Positions 51,941 to 61,390 of a DNA stretch of 64,000 nt are shown one piece after another. Numbering within the stretch: the first letter of the stretch is position 1; every line of letters begins with the position of its first letter. Origin of the DNA: Ornithinicoccus hortensis. Lineage in GTDB: Bacteria > Actinomycetota > Actinomycetes > Actinomycetales > Dermatophilaceae. A model generated the notes under the pieces. The model worked only from the letters and a program-made list of their open reading frames with translations. It searched no databases and was not told where the DNA came from. The stretch covers positions 2,480,001 through 2,544,000 of the forward strand of contig NZ_VFOP01000001.1 of assembly GCF_006716185.1 (NCBI RefSeq), given 5' to 3'. Position numbers and translations under genes: made by a program.

Positions 51941-52441
51941 ATGTCTGACCGACCGTGGGTGCGCGGTGGACTCCCCTTCCTGAGGTCCGGCCCGCTGTCC
52001 CATGTGCACGAGGACGCCTGGCCGGAACTCGACGCGTACCTGGACCGCTGGGACTACCTCCGGGTGGAGCTCGACGGCCGAAGCATGACCTCCCGAGGGG
52101 CGGCGCACCGGTGCCTGCACGCGGCCTTCGGATTCCCGGACTGGTGCGGCGAGAACTGGGATGCCTTCAACGACTGCTTCGGGCACTACGTGGTCGAGCA
52201 CGACGGGCAACGCGTCGCCGTTCTGTGGCGGCACATCGAGGAGGCCGCCCGGGTGGCCCCGGCGACCGTGGCGGAGATGGGCTGGGGCCTGCTGGCCTGC
52301 CAGGTCGGCGACATGCCCTCACTGGGGGCCGGCAATACCGCGGCGATCGACCTGGCAGTCTTCGCGCTGGGGCGCGGCGCGGACTTCGATCGGCCAGGGT
52401 CGACCGAGGACGTTGAGGGCCTTTCATCGCTCGAGCGATAG
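51941..52441 (+). CDS. barstar family (RNase inhibitor-like) protein
   Basis: 166 residues from the ATG at 51941 (TAGGGT at 51928-51933 lies 7 nt upstream). The barstar core is YLRVELDGRSMTSRGAAHRCLHAAFGFPDWCGENWDAFNDCFGHYV (about 43-88). The rest is acidic with no membrane helix. Barstars neutralise secreted or toxin RNases of the barnase type; no RNase gene is near, so it may be an orphan immunity protein or have another partner. It converges and overlaps the F420-type gene by 18 nt. Confidence 0.85.
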   Translation: MSDRPWVRGGLPFLRSGPLSHVHEDAWPELDAYLDRWDYLRVELDGRSMTSRGAAHRCLHAAFGFPDWCGENWDAFNDCFGHYVVEHDGQRVAVLWRHIEEAARVAPATVAEMGWGLLACQVGDMPSLGAGNTAAIDLAVFALGRGADFDRPGSTEDVEGLSSLER

Positions 52442-52888
52442 TCGCACCAGCGGGATCTGTGGATCGGCGCAGCCGGTGGCCTCGGTGATGATCGCCGACA
52501 ACTTCTCCCACGCTGCGGGGTGCTCGACCTGGTACCGCGCCAGGACCGCGGCGCTTTCCGCCGGATCCAGCACCGTGGCCAGCGCCGGCACCCGCCGTCT
52601 GAGGCCGGTGCTGACATGACACCGGGGCTGCGCCACCAGGTTGCGGAACCACTGCGCCCGGGGGCCGAAGCCCGATGCGACCACCAGGGAGCCGGTCCCT
52701 GAGTCCTCGACGACCTCCAGCACGACATACCGTGCGGCCCCGGTCGACCGTCCCACGTGCTCCAGCATGAGCAGGCGCCGGGTGAAGAGGAACCCCAGAC
52801 CCACCCGGAAGGCGGGCACCGGGGCACGGGCGAAGGCCCGCGTCTGCAGGAGGCGGGCCCCCAGGGACCGTGCTGACCGGGAGCTCAT
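52424..52888 (-). CDS. deazaflavin (F420)-dependent nitroreductase family protein
   Basis: 154 residues, split beta-barrel of the DDN family. RRLLMLEHVGRSTGAARYVVLEVVEDSG and LVVASGFGPRAQWFRNLVAQPRCHVSTG are the conserved blocks. It should reduce substrates with F420H2, but the substrate is unknown. Its ATG overlaps the stop of the nitroreductase gene upstream (ATGA), and its 3' end overlaps the barstar gene. Confidence 0.88.
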   Translation of the reverse strand: MSSRSARSLGARLLQTRAFARAPVPAFRVGLGFLFTRRLLMLEHVGRSTGAARYVVLEVVEDSGTGSLVVASGFGPRAQWFRNLVAQPRCHVSTGLRRRVPALATVLDPAESAAVLARYQVEHPAAWEKLSAIITEATGCADPQIPLVRLSLER

Positions 52889-53448
52889 GGCCTACGGGAC
52901 GGACGGTGGGGCGCTGCTTGCCCGTAGCGGCCCCAGCTCGCGATCTCCTCGAGCGGCTTGCGCCCGGACAGCCGCGGTGACGCCTGGGACTGCCCACGGT
53001 CGGTGTAGCCGAGTCCGATCGCCGACCATGGCTCGAACCTCGCCGGGAGGCCGAGCAGCTCGCGGACCCGCTTCCGTGACTCGCCGTCGCTGAACCAGGC
53101 GGTGCCGCTGCCGAGCCCGAGGCCGGCGGCCGCGAGCATCACCCGTTCCTGGAGGCGACCGTCGTCGTAGGCCACGGCACGTCCCTCCCCCTCCACGGCC
53201 ACCACGATCGAGGCGGTCACGCCCTCGAGAAATCCCGCGAAAGCCCCGCACTCGGCGAGCGCCCCGTTGGTCGCCGGGTCGGTCACGACGACCAGGTGCC
53301 ACGGCTGGGAGTTCTTCGAGCTGCCGGTCCAGCGCGCGACCTCGAGCAGTTGCGCCAGGTCCTCGTGGTCGACCGGTGTCGGCAGGAACCGGCGCGACTG
53401 GCGCAGGCCCAGGAGGGTGGTGAGCACGGTGGAGCCCGAAGTGGTCAT
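52885..53448 (-). CDS. nitroreductase family protein
   Basis: 187 residues. FMN-binding blocks are RQSRRFLPTPVDHEDLAQLLEVARWTGSSKNSQPWHLVVVTD (about 16-57) and MLAAAGLGLGSGTAWFSD. It is probably an FMN- or F420-linked reductase. Coupled by an ATGA overlap to the DDN-family gene, so the two proteins are co-expressed and may share electron donors or targets. Confidence 0.88.
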   Translation of the reverse strand: MTTSGSTVLTTLLGLRQSRRFLPTPVDHEDLAQLLEVARWTGSSKNSQPWHLVVVTDPATNGALAECGAFAGFLEGVTASIVVAVEGEGRAVAYDDGRLQERVMLAAAGLGLGSGTAWFSDGESRKRVRELLGLPARFEPWSAIGLGYTDRGQSQASPRLSGRKPLEEIASWGRYGQAAPHRPSRRP

Positions 53449-53487
53449 GACACCATCATGCGCCCACGGCGAGCGCGGCGGGGCGGG

Positions 53488-54968
53488 TCAGTCACATGTC
53501 ACGGGCGTCCCCTCGGTGATCGCGAAGTTCGCCCGCTCGTCCAACAGCAGCGGGATGAGCGGCTGGGCGGGCTGGGCCATCGAGACCCGGATCGACTGAC
53601 CCTCCTGCGTGGTCTCCACGCCGTGCAGGTCGAGCGTGGGACGCACCTGGCCGAACTGCTCCTGGGTCAGGTCGTAGGCGCACGGTGGTGCGAGGTCGAC
53701 GGCGTTCGGGGCGGCAGGGCGTTGTCGGCCCCGGCGAAGGAGTACGGCTGGTCCCCGCTGGCACCCGCCTCCGTGGCGGCCTCTCTGGCGTCGGCTGTCG
53801 CCGCCTTGATGGCGCTCCCCTGCTCCAGCATCAGGTCCAGGGTGGACTGATTGGCCAGCAGGTGGGTCCGCACGCGGCGGATGTTGTTCTCCGTCTGCGA
53901 CTCCTCGCCGGAGAAGTCGTTGACCCGGCTCTCGGTCAGCTGCCCCACGCGGTGCTTCAGGCCCATCGTGTTGCGCATGATCCGCTCGTCCTCGTTGCCG
54001 GCGACCTGGGCGATCTGCCGGCCACCGGCGTCGTACCAGATCCCGTAGTCGCCGGTGGTGAAGTCCTCGTACTCCACCGTCGGGTCGATGTAGTCCTCGG
54101 CGAGCTCGACCGCGAGGTCGTGGATCCCCTGGTTGACGTTCAGGTGCCGGGGCCAGAGCCGGATCAGGTCCCGCTCGTAGACGTCCGCCCGGCCGCTGTA
54201 CTCGTGTGCGTCGTGGACCACCTGAGAGTCGTAGTCCAGCAGCACCTGGGCGAGCGCCTGCGCTTCCTTGGTCTGAAGGGCCAGGTGGTCCCGGTTGATG
54301 TCGACGCCCTCGCTGTTGCCGCGGGTGTTGGCGGCGACCCCGTCGGGATTGACGGTCGGGATGACCAGGATCGTGGAGCGGTCCAGCAGCCGGCGGGTGG
54401 CCGGGCTGTTGTCCAGGGCGAGGTCGCGGATCAGTTGCAGACATGACTCGCGTCCGGCGGGTTCGTTCCCGTGTTGGGTGCAGGCGAAGAGCACGGAACT
54501 GCCCGCGGCCACCTCCCCCTTGGTCCGCGGCTCGGCACCGATCTGGACGAGGTCCATCGGGCGACCTTCCAGGGTGGTGCCGGCCCGGCTGATCGAGACC
54601 CGGTCGCTGAGGTCGTCGACCTCACGGAGGAACGACTGTTCCTCCTCGAGCGTGGTCCAGGAGGACCCGCCACGCTCCTCGAAGCCGGTCCGGGGTCCGT
54701 CGACCGCGGGCTGGGCGGGCGCCTCGGCGGCGGCGCCACCCTCCTTGAGCGGAGCCCGAAGCAAGTCCGGCTGGGGTGCTGCGGGCGGGCCGGCGGCCGG
54801 GATGGGGTCCTCCTCCGGCTCCACGGCCGAGGGGAACGGCACGTCATCCGGGGCCGAGGGTTCGGCGGCTGCGAGAGAGCCGGTGAGCAGGGCCGCCACG
54901 CCGAGGCCGGAGACCACCGTGCGCACGCCCCCTCTCCTGGTGCCTCTGTTGGACAGGGACGTTCGCAT
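53488..54968 (-). pseudogene. M14-family metallocarboxypeptidase, frameshifted near its C-terminus
   Basis: About 490 residues if corrected. A signal peptide (about 1-35, SGLGVAALLTGSLAAA) and a Pro/Ala-rich linker precede the M14 domain. The zinc ligands are CTQHGNEPAGRES, with a further histidine in HDAHEYSGR; VNPDGVAANTRGNSEGVDINRDH is the substrate-binding block. At the G-run 53708-53711 (plus strand) the frame changes. One more C in the coding strand would join GADNALPP to NAVDLAPPCAYDLTQ, which runs to the stop at 53488. Either a real disruption or a sequencing error. The ATG follows GAGGTGA. Confidence 0.75.
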
Positions 54969-55168
54969 GCGGATCACCTCATGGGAAGGGGTCGTCTGGG
55001 TGCCTGTGTCGCTAGGGAGCGGGCCCCTGTCGGACAAGGGAACCGACCAGTAGTTGTCCCCCGCCCTCCCGAAGGTTTGCGACTGCCGAGGATTGCACGC
55101 ACCCGGGGGCACCCGCACCGGGCCAGTGCCCGGCCGGTCCCTGTGCCACCCAAAGGTCCGGTCAGGCC

Positions 55169-55798
55169 TCACCCACGAGGCGACCGCCCGCCCGCCCGCT
55201 TCGCGAAGAGGACGGCGTCGTGCAGTGGGCGTCCGTGGCCCGCCGTGCGGGTCCGGGTCCCCGCCTCCAGGACCTCCCAGTCCGCCACGTCCAGCGCCTG
55301 GGCGATGTCGTCCGGCCGCCACGAGGCGTGCCCCGGAGCGTGCTGGGCCGAGTGCGCGTCGGCCGTGTCGTGGCCCACGAGCACGAGCAGGCCGTCGGGT
55401 GCGACGGCCGAGGCGAGACGGATGGCCAGGTCCTCGAACGGTCCCTCGGGGTGGACGTAGTGCGAGGTCACGAGGTCGTACCCCGGGCCGTCGTCCGGGG
55501 GCTGCCAGGTCGTGAGGTCGGACTCGACCCACCGGATGCGGTCCGCGACCGTCGGACCCTGCTCCCCGGCATACCGTCGACCCCGGTCCAGGGCCGACGG
55601 GGCGATGTCGACGGCGGTCACCCGCCACCCCTGCCGGGCGAGCCACACCGCGTTGCCGCCCTCGCCACAGCCGGCCTCCAGGGCGGTGCCCGCCGGCAGG
55701 TCCGCCGTGAGCCCGACCAGGTGTGGGCTCGGTGGGTGGCAGCCCGCGCCGGGGTGGGTCCGGTAGCGGTCCTCCCAGTATGCCGAGTCGAAGGTCAT
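55169..55798 (-). CDS. class I SAM-dependent methyltransferase
   Basis: 209 residues. Motif I is ALEAGCGEGGNAVWLARQGW (about 39-58), motif II is VTAVDIAPSALDRGRRYA, and motif IV is YDLVTSHYVHP. The pattern resembles the thiopurine/tellurite-resistance-like group. The substrate is unknown. ATG overlaps the stop of the flavoprotein gene upstream in an ATGA, so the two are translated together; a methylated thiol or redox-active compound would be a fitting substrate, which is inference. Confidence 0.88.
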   Translation of the reverse strand: MTFDSAYWEDRYRTHPGAGCHPPSPHLVGLTADLPAGTALEAGCGEGGNAVWLARQGWRVTAVDIAPSALDRGRRYAGEQGPTVADRIRWVESDLTTWQPPDDGPGYDLVTSHYVHPEGPFEDLAIRLASAVAPDGLLVLVGHDTADAHSAQHAPGHASWRPDDIAQALDVADWEVLEAGTRTRTAGHGRPLHDAVLFAKRAGGRSPRG

Positions 55799-56790
55799 GC
55801 GGGGACCGTGCCCGCAGCGCTGTGCTCCCGGTGGTGGGCCAGCGCTGCGGCCGTCTCCTCCCCCACCAGGTCGGCGTTGACGAACCGCGCGACCGCGGCC
55901 CCGGCGGCTGCCGAGTCGATCACCTGGGCCGAGGGGTCCGTCGCGTTGCCGGCGACCCAGACCCCGGCCACCGTGGTCTGGCCCTGCGGGTCGACCGGCA
56001 GGTGGGTGCCCATGCCCGAGGGATGCTCCACCGGCCGGAGTCCGAGCGGCTCGAGGAAGTCCACGCGCGCCTCCATCCGGGTGGCGACGGCCACCGCTTC
56101 CTGTGCCACGACCGTGCCGTCGGCCAGCCGGACGCCCTGGAGCCGGTCGTCCACGATCTCCAGGCCGACGACCGGACCGTCGACGATCCGGATGCCCCGG
56201 GCGGTGAGTTCCTCGACCTGCTCCGCGCCCAGCGGAGCCGCGGTGTGGCTGAAGACGGTCACGTCCGGGGTCCACTGCCGGAACAGGTTGGCCTGGTGCA
56301 GCGACATCGGCCCGGTCGCCACGACGCCGACGGCGCGGTCGCGGACCTCCCAGCCGTGGCAGTACGGGCAGTGCACCACGTCCCGGCCCCAACGCTCCCG
56401 GACCCCCGGCAGGTCGGGCAGCCGGTCCACCAGACCGGTCGCGACGACCACCCGACGACTGCGCCGGGTCGACCCGTCGTCCGTGACCACCGCGAACCGG
56501 TTCCCCTCCCGGCTCACCGCCGTCACCCTGCCCGGGACGATCACTGCCCCGTACTCCTGCACCTCGGACCGGCCCCGCGCCAGGAACTCCCCCGGGGGCA
56601 CGCCGTCGTGCCCCAGGAGGCCGTGCACCCCCTCGGCCGGTGCGTTGCGGGGCTCGCCGCCGTCGATCAGGAGCACGGAGCGCCGTGCCCGGCCGAGCAG
56701 GAGGGCCGCGCTCAACCCGGCCGCTCCCCCGCCGATCACGATGACGTCCGACTCTGCTGTCCCGGTCTTCCCGGTGTTCGTTGTGTCCAT
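55795..56790 (-). CDS. thioredoxin reductase-like FAD/NAD(P)-dependent oxidoreductase
   Basis: 331 residues. The FAD-binding GGGAAGLSAALLLGRARRSVLLIDGG is near the N-terminus. The redox motif CPYC has Cys141 and Cys144, close to the place of the CxxC of thioredoxin reductases. The NADP-binding region contains VGVVATGPMSLHQANLF, and GVWVAGNATDP is the C-terminal FAD motif. It belongs to the group of bacillithiol/mycothiol or TrxB-like flavoproteins, without a thioredoxin nearby. The divergent XRE-cupin gene (56857) probably regulates it. Confidence 0.88.
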   Translation of the reverse strand: MDTTNTGKTGTAESDVIVIGGGAAGLSAALLLGRARRSVLLIDGGEPRNAPAEGVHGLLGHDGVPPGEFLARGRSEVQEYGAVIVPGRVTAVSREGNRFAVVTDDGSTRRSRRVVVATGLVDRLPDLPGVRERWGRDVVHCPYCHGWEVRDRAVGVVATGPMSLHQANLFRQWTPDVTVFSHTAAPLGAEQVEELTARGIRIVDGPVVGLEIVDDRLQGVRLADGTVVAQEAVAVATRMEARVDFLEPLGLRPVEHPSGMGTHLPVDPQGQTTVAGVWVAGNATDPSAQVIDSAAAGAAVARFVNADLVGEETAAALAHHREHSAAGTVPA

Positions 56791-56856
56791 GGGTCGAGGA
56801 TGATCCTTTGAGAACCGTTATCGCAAGTCCTGTTGCTGGTATGGCAAACTCTGGGG

Positions 56857-57444
56857 ATGGACACGGATCTGGACCTGGCCTTGGCGGGCGTCGGCCCCCG
56901 GCTGAGGGCGTTGCGCCAGGAGCGCACGACCACCCTGGCCGACCTGTCCCGGGCGACCGGCATCTCGGTGAGCACGCTCTCGCGCCTGGAGTCCGGCGCG
57001 CGCCGACCGACCCTGGAGCTGCTGCTCCCCCTGGCCCGCGCCCACGGGGTGTCGCTGGACGAACTGGTCGACGCGCCGCCGACCGGCGACCCCCGCGTCC
57101 ACCTGCGACCGGTGCAGGCCCACGGCATGACGATGATCCCGCTCACCCGCAGGCCGGGAGGGATCCAGGCCTACAAGTTCGTGGTGCCGGGCACCGCCGG
57201 GAAGCGCCGGGCGCCGGAGCCCAAGACCCACGAGGGGTATGAGTGGGTCTACGTGCTCAACGGCCGGCTGCGGGTGATCCTCGGCGAGCACGACATCGTG
57301 CTGGAGCCGGGTGAGGCGGCCGAGTTCGACACCCGGGTGCCGCACTGGTTCGGGGCGTCGGACGAGCGGCCGGTGGAGTTCCTCAGCCTGTTCGGCGCCC
57401 AGGGCGAGCGGGCCCACGTGCGGGCCCGGCCGGCCCGGTCCTGA
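56857..57444 (+). CDS. XRE-family regulator with cupin domain
   Basis: 195 residues. Helix-turn-helix at about 10-65 (VGPRLRALRQERTTTLADLSRATGISVSTLSRLESG) and a cupin at about 110-190 (YEWVYVLNGRLRVILGEHDIVLEPGEAAEFDTRVPHWFGASDERP). TTGC...GCAA half-sites lie just upstream between the divergent genes. The same gene style occurs at 50541, but the proteins are only distantly similar. It likely controls the redox flavoprotein divergently encoded. Confidence 0.88.
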   Translation: MDTDLDLALAGVGPRLRALRQERTTTLADLSRATGISVSTLSRLESGARRPTLELLLPLARAHGVSLDELVDAPPTGDPRVHLRPVQAHGMTMIPLTRRPGGIQAYKFVVPGTAGKRRAPEPKTHEGYEWVYVLNGRLRVILGEHDIVLEPGEAAEFDTRVPHWFGASDERPVEFLSLFGAQGERAHVRARPARS

Positions 57445-57526
57445 ACGGGTTGTCGCGCACCGCACCCCTGGTCGGTTAGGGTCGGCTCACCCGGCGCGTC
57501 GCCGCCGCTCCCCAGGAAGGTGCCTG

Positions 57527-58204
57527 ATGCCCACGCCACTGTCCGAGGCCCTGAAGACCGAGACCGCTGCCGCGCACACCCGTGCCGAGGACTCGGCCTT
57601 CGTCGAGCAGCTGATCGCCGGGGGCGCCTGCGCGCCGGCCTTCACCGCGCTGGTGGCCCAGCAACTCGTCTTCTACCGCGCGATGGAGGACGTCCTGCAC
57701 CGGCACTACCTGGACGACCCGCTGGTGGGGGCGGTCGCGGACCGGAAGCTGGACCGGGTGCCGGCCCTGGAGCTGGACATGGCCCACCACTTCGGCCCGG
57801 ACTACGACGTCCGGCTGGCCACCGGTGAGATCCGGATCTGCCCCGCCACCACGGCATACGCCACGGCGTTCACGACCGCCCACAGCCCCGAGATGATGCT
57901 GGCCAACCACTACGTGCGCTACCTCGGCGACCTGTCCGGCGGGCAGATCATCGCCCGGATGGTCGGGCGGCACTACGGCATCCCCGACGAGGGTCTGCAC
58001 TTCTACCGGTTCGCGGAGATCCCGAAGCCGAAGCCGTACAAGGATGCCTACCGCGCCCGGCTGGACGCGCTCGACCTGACGCCCTTCCAGCGGGGTCGGG
58101 TCATCGAGGCCGCGGTCGAGAGCTTCGAGCAGAACCGGCGGATCTTCGCGGACCTCGAGCACGCCCGCGTCCCGGAGCACGCCGCCGCGGGAGCCCCGCA
58201 GTAG
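57527..58204 (+). CDS. biliverdin-producing heme oxygenase
   Basis: 225 residues, all-helical. His17 (AAAHTRAEDS) is the proximal heme ligand. YVRYLGDLSGGQIIARM is the distal-helix signature with the GDLSGGQ motif. FYRFAEIPKPKPYKDAYRARLD follows. It cleaves heme to release iron, as HmuO does in Corynebacterium. A TAGGGT box is present at 57477-57482, but the ATG also has a proper AGGAAGG ribosome binding site, so the leader is about 40 nt. No DtxR-type palindrome was seen. Confidence 0.93.
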   Translation: MPTPLSEALKTETAAAHTRAEDSAFVEQLIAGGACAPAFTALVAQQLVFYRAMEDVLHRHYLDDPLVGAVADRKLDRVPALELDMAHHFGPDYDVRLATGEIRICPATTAYATAFTTAHSPEMMLANHYVRYLGDLSGGQIIARMVGRHYGIPDEGLHFYRFAEIPKPKPYKDAYRARLDALDLTPFQRGRVIEAAVESFEQNRRIFADLEHARVPEHAAAGAPQ

Positions 58205-58225
58205 CCGGAGGCCCGCAGGAGCGTC

Positions 58226-58750
58226 CTACGCCCGGCGCACCGTGACCGTCGGCGGCTGCGCGAGGGTGCGCGCCACGACGCAGAACCGCTCGGTGAGCTC
58301 CAGCAGCCGTGCCACCGCGTCCTCGTCGGCGTCGGTGTCCAGGTCGAAGACCAGGTCGACGGAGGTCAGCCCCACCGGGGCGGCGCGGTCCACCCCGAGC
58401 GTCCCGCGGGCGTCCCAGGTGGCGTCCGCGCGGACCTGCGCCGAGCGCAGCTCCACCCCCAGTGCCGTCGCCACGGAGGACAGGGTGACCCCCGCGCAGG
58501 CCACCAACGACTGCATCAGGATGTCGGCGGAGCACGCCTGCGTGCCGTCGCCCCCGGCCGCGGGGTGCAGCCCCGCCACGACGTCGCCCGCCCAGGTGGA
58601 CACGGTGGCACTCAGGCCCGTCTGGTCGACCCGGGCGGTCGCGGTCGCCGGGATCACGGCGCTGGCCGGGTCCTCCCGGTAGCCGGCCTTGAGCGGACGC
58701 TGCCGGTCCCGCAGTGCTGACGCCAGCTCGGTGAGGGTGGGTTCGGGCAT
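58226..58750 (-). CDS. OsmC family peroxiredoxin-like protein
   Basis: 174 residues. The catalytic Cys pair is in GTQACSADILMQSLVACAGVTL, with a second Cys at LTERFCVVARTLAQP. OsmC/Ohr proteins reduce organic peroxides. This one is longer at the N-terminus (RDRQRPLKAGYREDP) like the YhfA-type branch. The ATG is preceded by AGGAGAGA. It lies between the heme oxygenase and the MFS gene, possibly part of an oxidative-stress group, though not in an operon. Confidence 0.85.
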   Translation of the reverse strand: MPEPTLTELASALRDRQRPLKAGYREDPASAVIPATATARVDQTGLSATVSTWAGDVVAGLHPAAGGDGTQACSADILMQSLVACAGVTLSSVATALGVELRSAQVRADATWDARGTLGVDRAAPVGLTSVDLVFDLDTDADEDAVARLLELTERFCVVARTLAQPPTVTVRRA

Positions 58751-58854
58751 GATCTCTCCTCGGTCGCTCCGGGCGCAGGGCCCACGGACGCCCCGCAAGG
58801 CGCTGCGTCGAGGTTACGCCATCTTGGGGTGGTTCAAACGCGACGGTATGCCGA

Positions 58855-60237
58855 TCAGTCGCCTTCCGGGGGCAACTCCTCGGCGAGGTCCTGGCCCGCC
58901 AGGTCCGGCAGCAGCAGGGCCGCCCCGGCCGCCATCAGGAACGCCGCGCCGAAGACCACGAAGACCAGCGGGGTGCCGCCGGCGTCCCGGATCAGCGGCA
59001 CGGACAGCGGCGCGAGGATCGAGGCGATCCGGCCGAACGCGGCCGCGCTGCCGGCGCCGGTGGCCCGCACCCGCGTCGGGTAGACCTCGGGGGTCACGGC
59101 ATACAGTGCGCCCCAGGCTCCGAGGTTGGCCATCGACATGGCACAGCCGGCGATCAGGATGGTCGTCTCGGTGTCGGCCCGGCCGAAGAGCACCGCCGCC
59201 ACCGCGGACCCGAGCAGGAAGGTGGCCAGCGTCGCCCGCCGGCCCCACACCTCGACCAGGACCGCGGCCAGGGCGTACCCCGGCAGCTGGGCGAGGGTGA
59301 TGTAGAGCGTGAACTCGAAGGAGCGGACCAGCGAGAAACCCTGGGCGTACAACAGGGTGGGGAGCCAGATGAAGGCCCCGTAGTAGGCGAAGTTCACCCC
59401 GAACCAGGTCACCCACAGCGCGATGGTCCGGCGCCGGAGCGCGCGGCCGAAGAGGCTGGCGATACCGGGCGGGGACCCGGCGGTGGTCGCCGGCGTCGGA
59501 TCTGCCTGCCCTCCCCCGGCGGCGGCCTCCGGGTGTGGCCGGCCGGCCGCGGCCTCGAACTCCCGCACGACGGACTCGGCCTCGGCGGTGCGACCCCGGG
59601 CCTCCAGGAACCGGACCGACTCGGGCAGGCCCCGACGGATCACCAGTGCGTAGACGGCAGGGACGATGCCCAGCGCGAAGGCCCACCGCCAGCCGTCGTC
59701 GGACAGCGGCACGATGAAGGTGGCCACCAGCGCGGCGAGCAGCCAGCCGACCGCCCAGAAGGACTCCAGGACGACGACCATCCGGCCGCGGATCCGGGTC
59801 GGGGAGAACTCGCTGACCAGGGTGGAGGCGACCGGCAGTTCGGCGCCCAGGCCCAGCCCGACGATGAAGCGCAGCACGAGCAGCGCCGCCAGTCCCCCGA
59901 CCAGCGCCGACGCCCCGGTGGCCAGGCCGTAGACGAGCAGGGTCAGCGCGAACACCGAGCGCCGCCCGATCCGGTCGGCCAGGAGCCCACCTAGCGAGGC
60001 GCCGACGGCCATGCCGACGAAACCGATCGAGCCGAGCCAGGACAGCTCGGTGTCGGTCAGCAACCACTGCTGGGCCAGGGCGGCCATGATGAAGGAGATG
60101 AGGCCGACGTCCATCGCGTCCAACGCCCACCCGATGCCCGAGCCGACGAGCAGCCGCCCGTGCTTGCGGGTGAACGGCAGGTCGTCCAGGCGCTCGGTGC
60201 GGCTGGGCCCGGGTGCGACGGCGCGGGTGGTGTCCAC
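58855..60237 (-). CDS. MFS transporter (metabolite:H+ symporter type)
   Basis: 460 residues and 12 membrane helices. Motif A is GGLLADRIGRRSVFALTLL and the central loop is VRFLEARGRTAEAESVVREFE, Arg-rich and about 65 residues. The pattern is that of aromatic acid or sugar symporters (MHS/AAHS). No substrate can be assigned. TAAGGT (complement of 60244-60249) lies 6 nt before the GTG start at 60237, a leaderless arrangement. Confidence 0.88.
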   Translation of the reverse strand: MDTTRAVAPGPSRTERLDDLPFTRKHGRLLVGSGIGWALDAMDVGLISFIMAALAQQWLLTDTELSWLGSIGFVGMAVGASLGGLLADRIGRRSVFALTLLVYGLATGASALVGGLAALLVLRFIVGLGLGAELPVASTLVSEFSPTRIRGRMVVVLESFWAVGWLLAALVATFIVPLSDDGWRWAFALGIVPAVYALVIRRGLPESVRFLEARGRTAEAESVVREFEAAAGRPHPEAAAGGGQADPTPATTAGSPPGIASLFGRALRRRTIALWVTWFGVNFAYYGAFIWLPTLLYAQGFSLVRSFEFTLYITLAQLPGYALAAVLVEVWGRRATLATFLLGSAVAAVLFGRADTETTILIAGCAMSMANLGAWGALYAVTPEVYPTRVRATGAGSAAAFGRIASILAPLSVPLIRDAGGTPLVFVVFGAAFLMAAGAALLLPDLAGQDLAEELPPEGD

Positions 60238-60370
60238 CGGCCCACCTTATGGTCAATCGGAGTATCCGGTCGCGTCGGCCCGGCGGAGACGGCATACGGG
60301 AGTCCGGAACTCGACCCCGCGGTCACCGCACGGTGAGCGTGATTCTCAGGTATATCGAAGGATCACAGGC

Positions 60371-61390
60371 TCAGGGGTCGGTCGGCTGCGAGGTGGCGAT
60401 CCCCAGGTCGGACAACTCCTGGTGCACCGGGTCGGTCAGCGTGCGGGCATAGGTGTCGGTGAGGTGGGCGCCGTCCCCGAGCACGACCACTGCCCCGATC
60501 ACCGGTGGGCACCGCGGGCTGAGCGTGGAGTCGGGGCAGACCCAGTCCTTGACATCGAGCAGCTCGGCCCCGTCGGTCTGCGCGACGGCCTCCCCCAGGA
60601 TGTCCGCTCCCGGCCCGTCCTCGTGTTCGTAGGAGCACGCCTCGACGTAGTCCCCCGAGCCCTGCCGGGGCAGCTCCGCGAGGCACCCCGCCACGTGACG
60701 TGACGGCGTCGGGACCTCCCAGACCGCGACCACGTGCTCGGTGCCGGCCTCCAGGAGACGCAGCCAGGCCGCCGAGAGGGCGGCGGCCTCCAGCTGCCGG
60801 GCGTCGGTGTCCTGGCCCGAGGTCACCACAATGTCCGGTGGGTCGGCGAGCAACCGTTCCTCGAGCGCGGTGTTGTAGGTGGCGCACTCCGGGTAGCTGT
60901 CGGTGGCGACGGGCGGGTCGTAGGCGCACGAGCTCTTGGTGAAGACCGAGACCCGCCACCCCTCGCGGCGGCCGATCTCGTCCAGCACCGGCACCCAGAC
61001 ACCCGCCTTGGACGACCCCACGACCGCGACCTCCACGGTGGCGTCCTCGTCGCCGTAGGTGCAAGCCTTGATCCCGGTGTCCTCACGCTCCAGGTGGCAA
61101 TCGTCGGCGTAGTAGGCGGGCTGGTCACCGTCGGCGGCCTCGGGCGTCGCCGGGACGTAGTCCCCCGTGCGGGTGAACGCTTCCTCGGGAACCGCCCGGA
61201 CCGTCGACCAGTCGACGCCCCGCAGGGCTGCGGCCCCCGGGGGGCCATCCGGGACCGTCCCGCTCCCCGACCGGTCGTCCCCACCCGACCCGTCCCAGGG
61301 CCGCCAGACCAGCAGCGCGCACAGCAGCGCCAGGGCCGCGAGGACGGCGACGAGCGGGCGGCGCCACTCCGCGGTGATCCGCTCAGCCAC
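60371..61390 (-). CDS. membrane-anchored SGNH-domain protein
   Basis: 339 residues. One N-terminal membrane helix (about 12-30) and a Gly/Pro-rich linker precede an SGNH hydrolase-type domain, in which VEVAVVGSSKAGVWVPVL is block I. The second block is PPDIVVTSGQDTD and the Asp/His block is LGDGAHLTDTYART. The usual Gly-Asp-Ser is Gly-Ser-Ser here. In related genes the domain is fused to an acyltransferase-3 membrane part, missing here, so it acts alone. The GTG start overlaps the stop of the hydrolase upstream by 8 nt. Confidence 0.8.
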   Translation of the reverse strand: MAERITAEWRRPLVAVLAALALLCALLVWRPWDGSGGDDRSGSGTVPDGPPGAAALRGVDWSTVRAVPEEAFTRTGDYVPATPEAADGDQPAYYADDCHLEREDTGIKACTYGDEDATVEVAVVGSSKAGVWVPVLDEIGRREGWRVSVFTKSSCAYDPPVATDSYPECATYNTALEERLLADPPDIVVTSGQDTDARQLEAAALSAAWLRLLEAGTEHVVAVWEVPTPSRHVAGCLAELPRQGSGDYVEACSYEHEDGPGADILGEAVAQTDGAELLDVKDWVCPDSTLSPRCPPVIGAVVVLGDGAHLTDTYARTLTDPVHQELSDLGIATSQPTDP

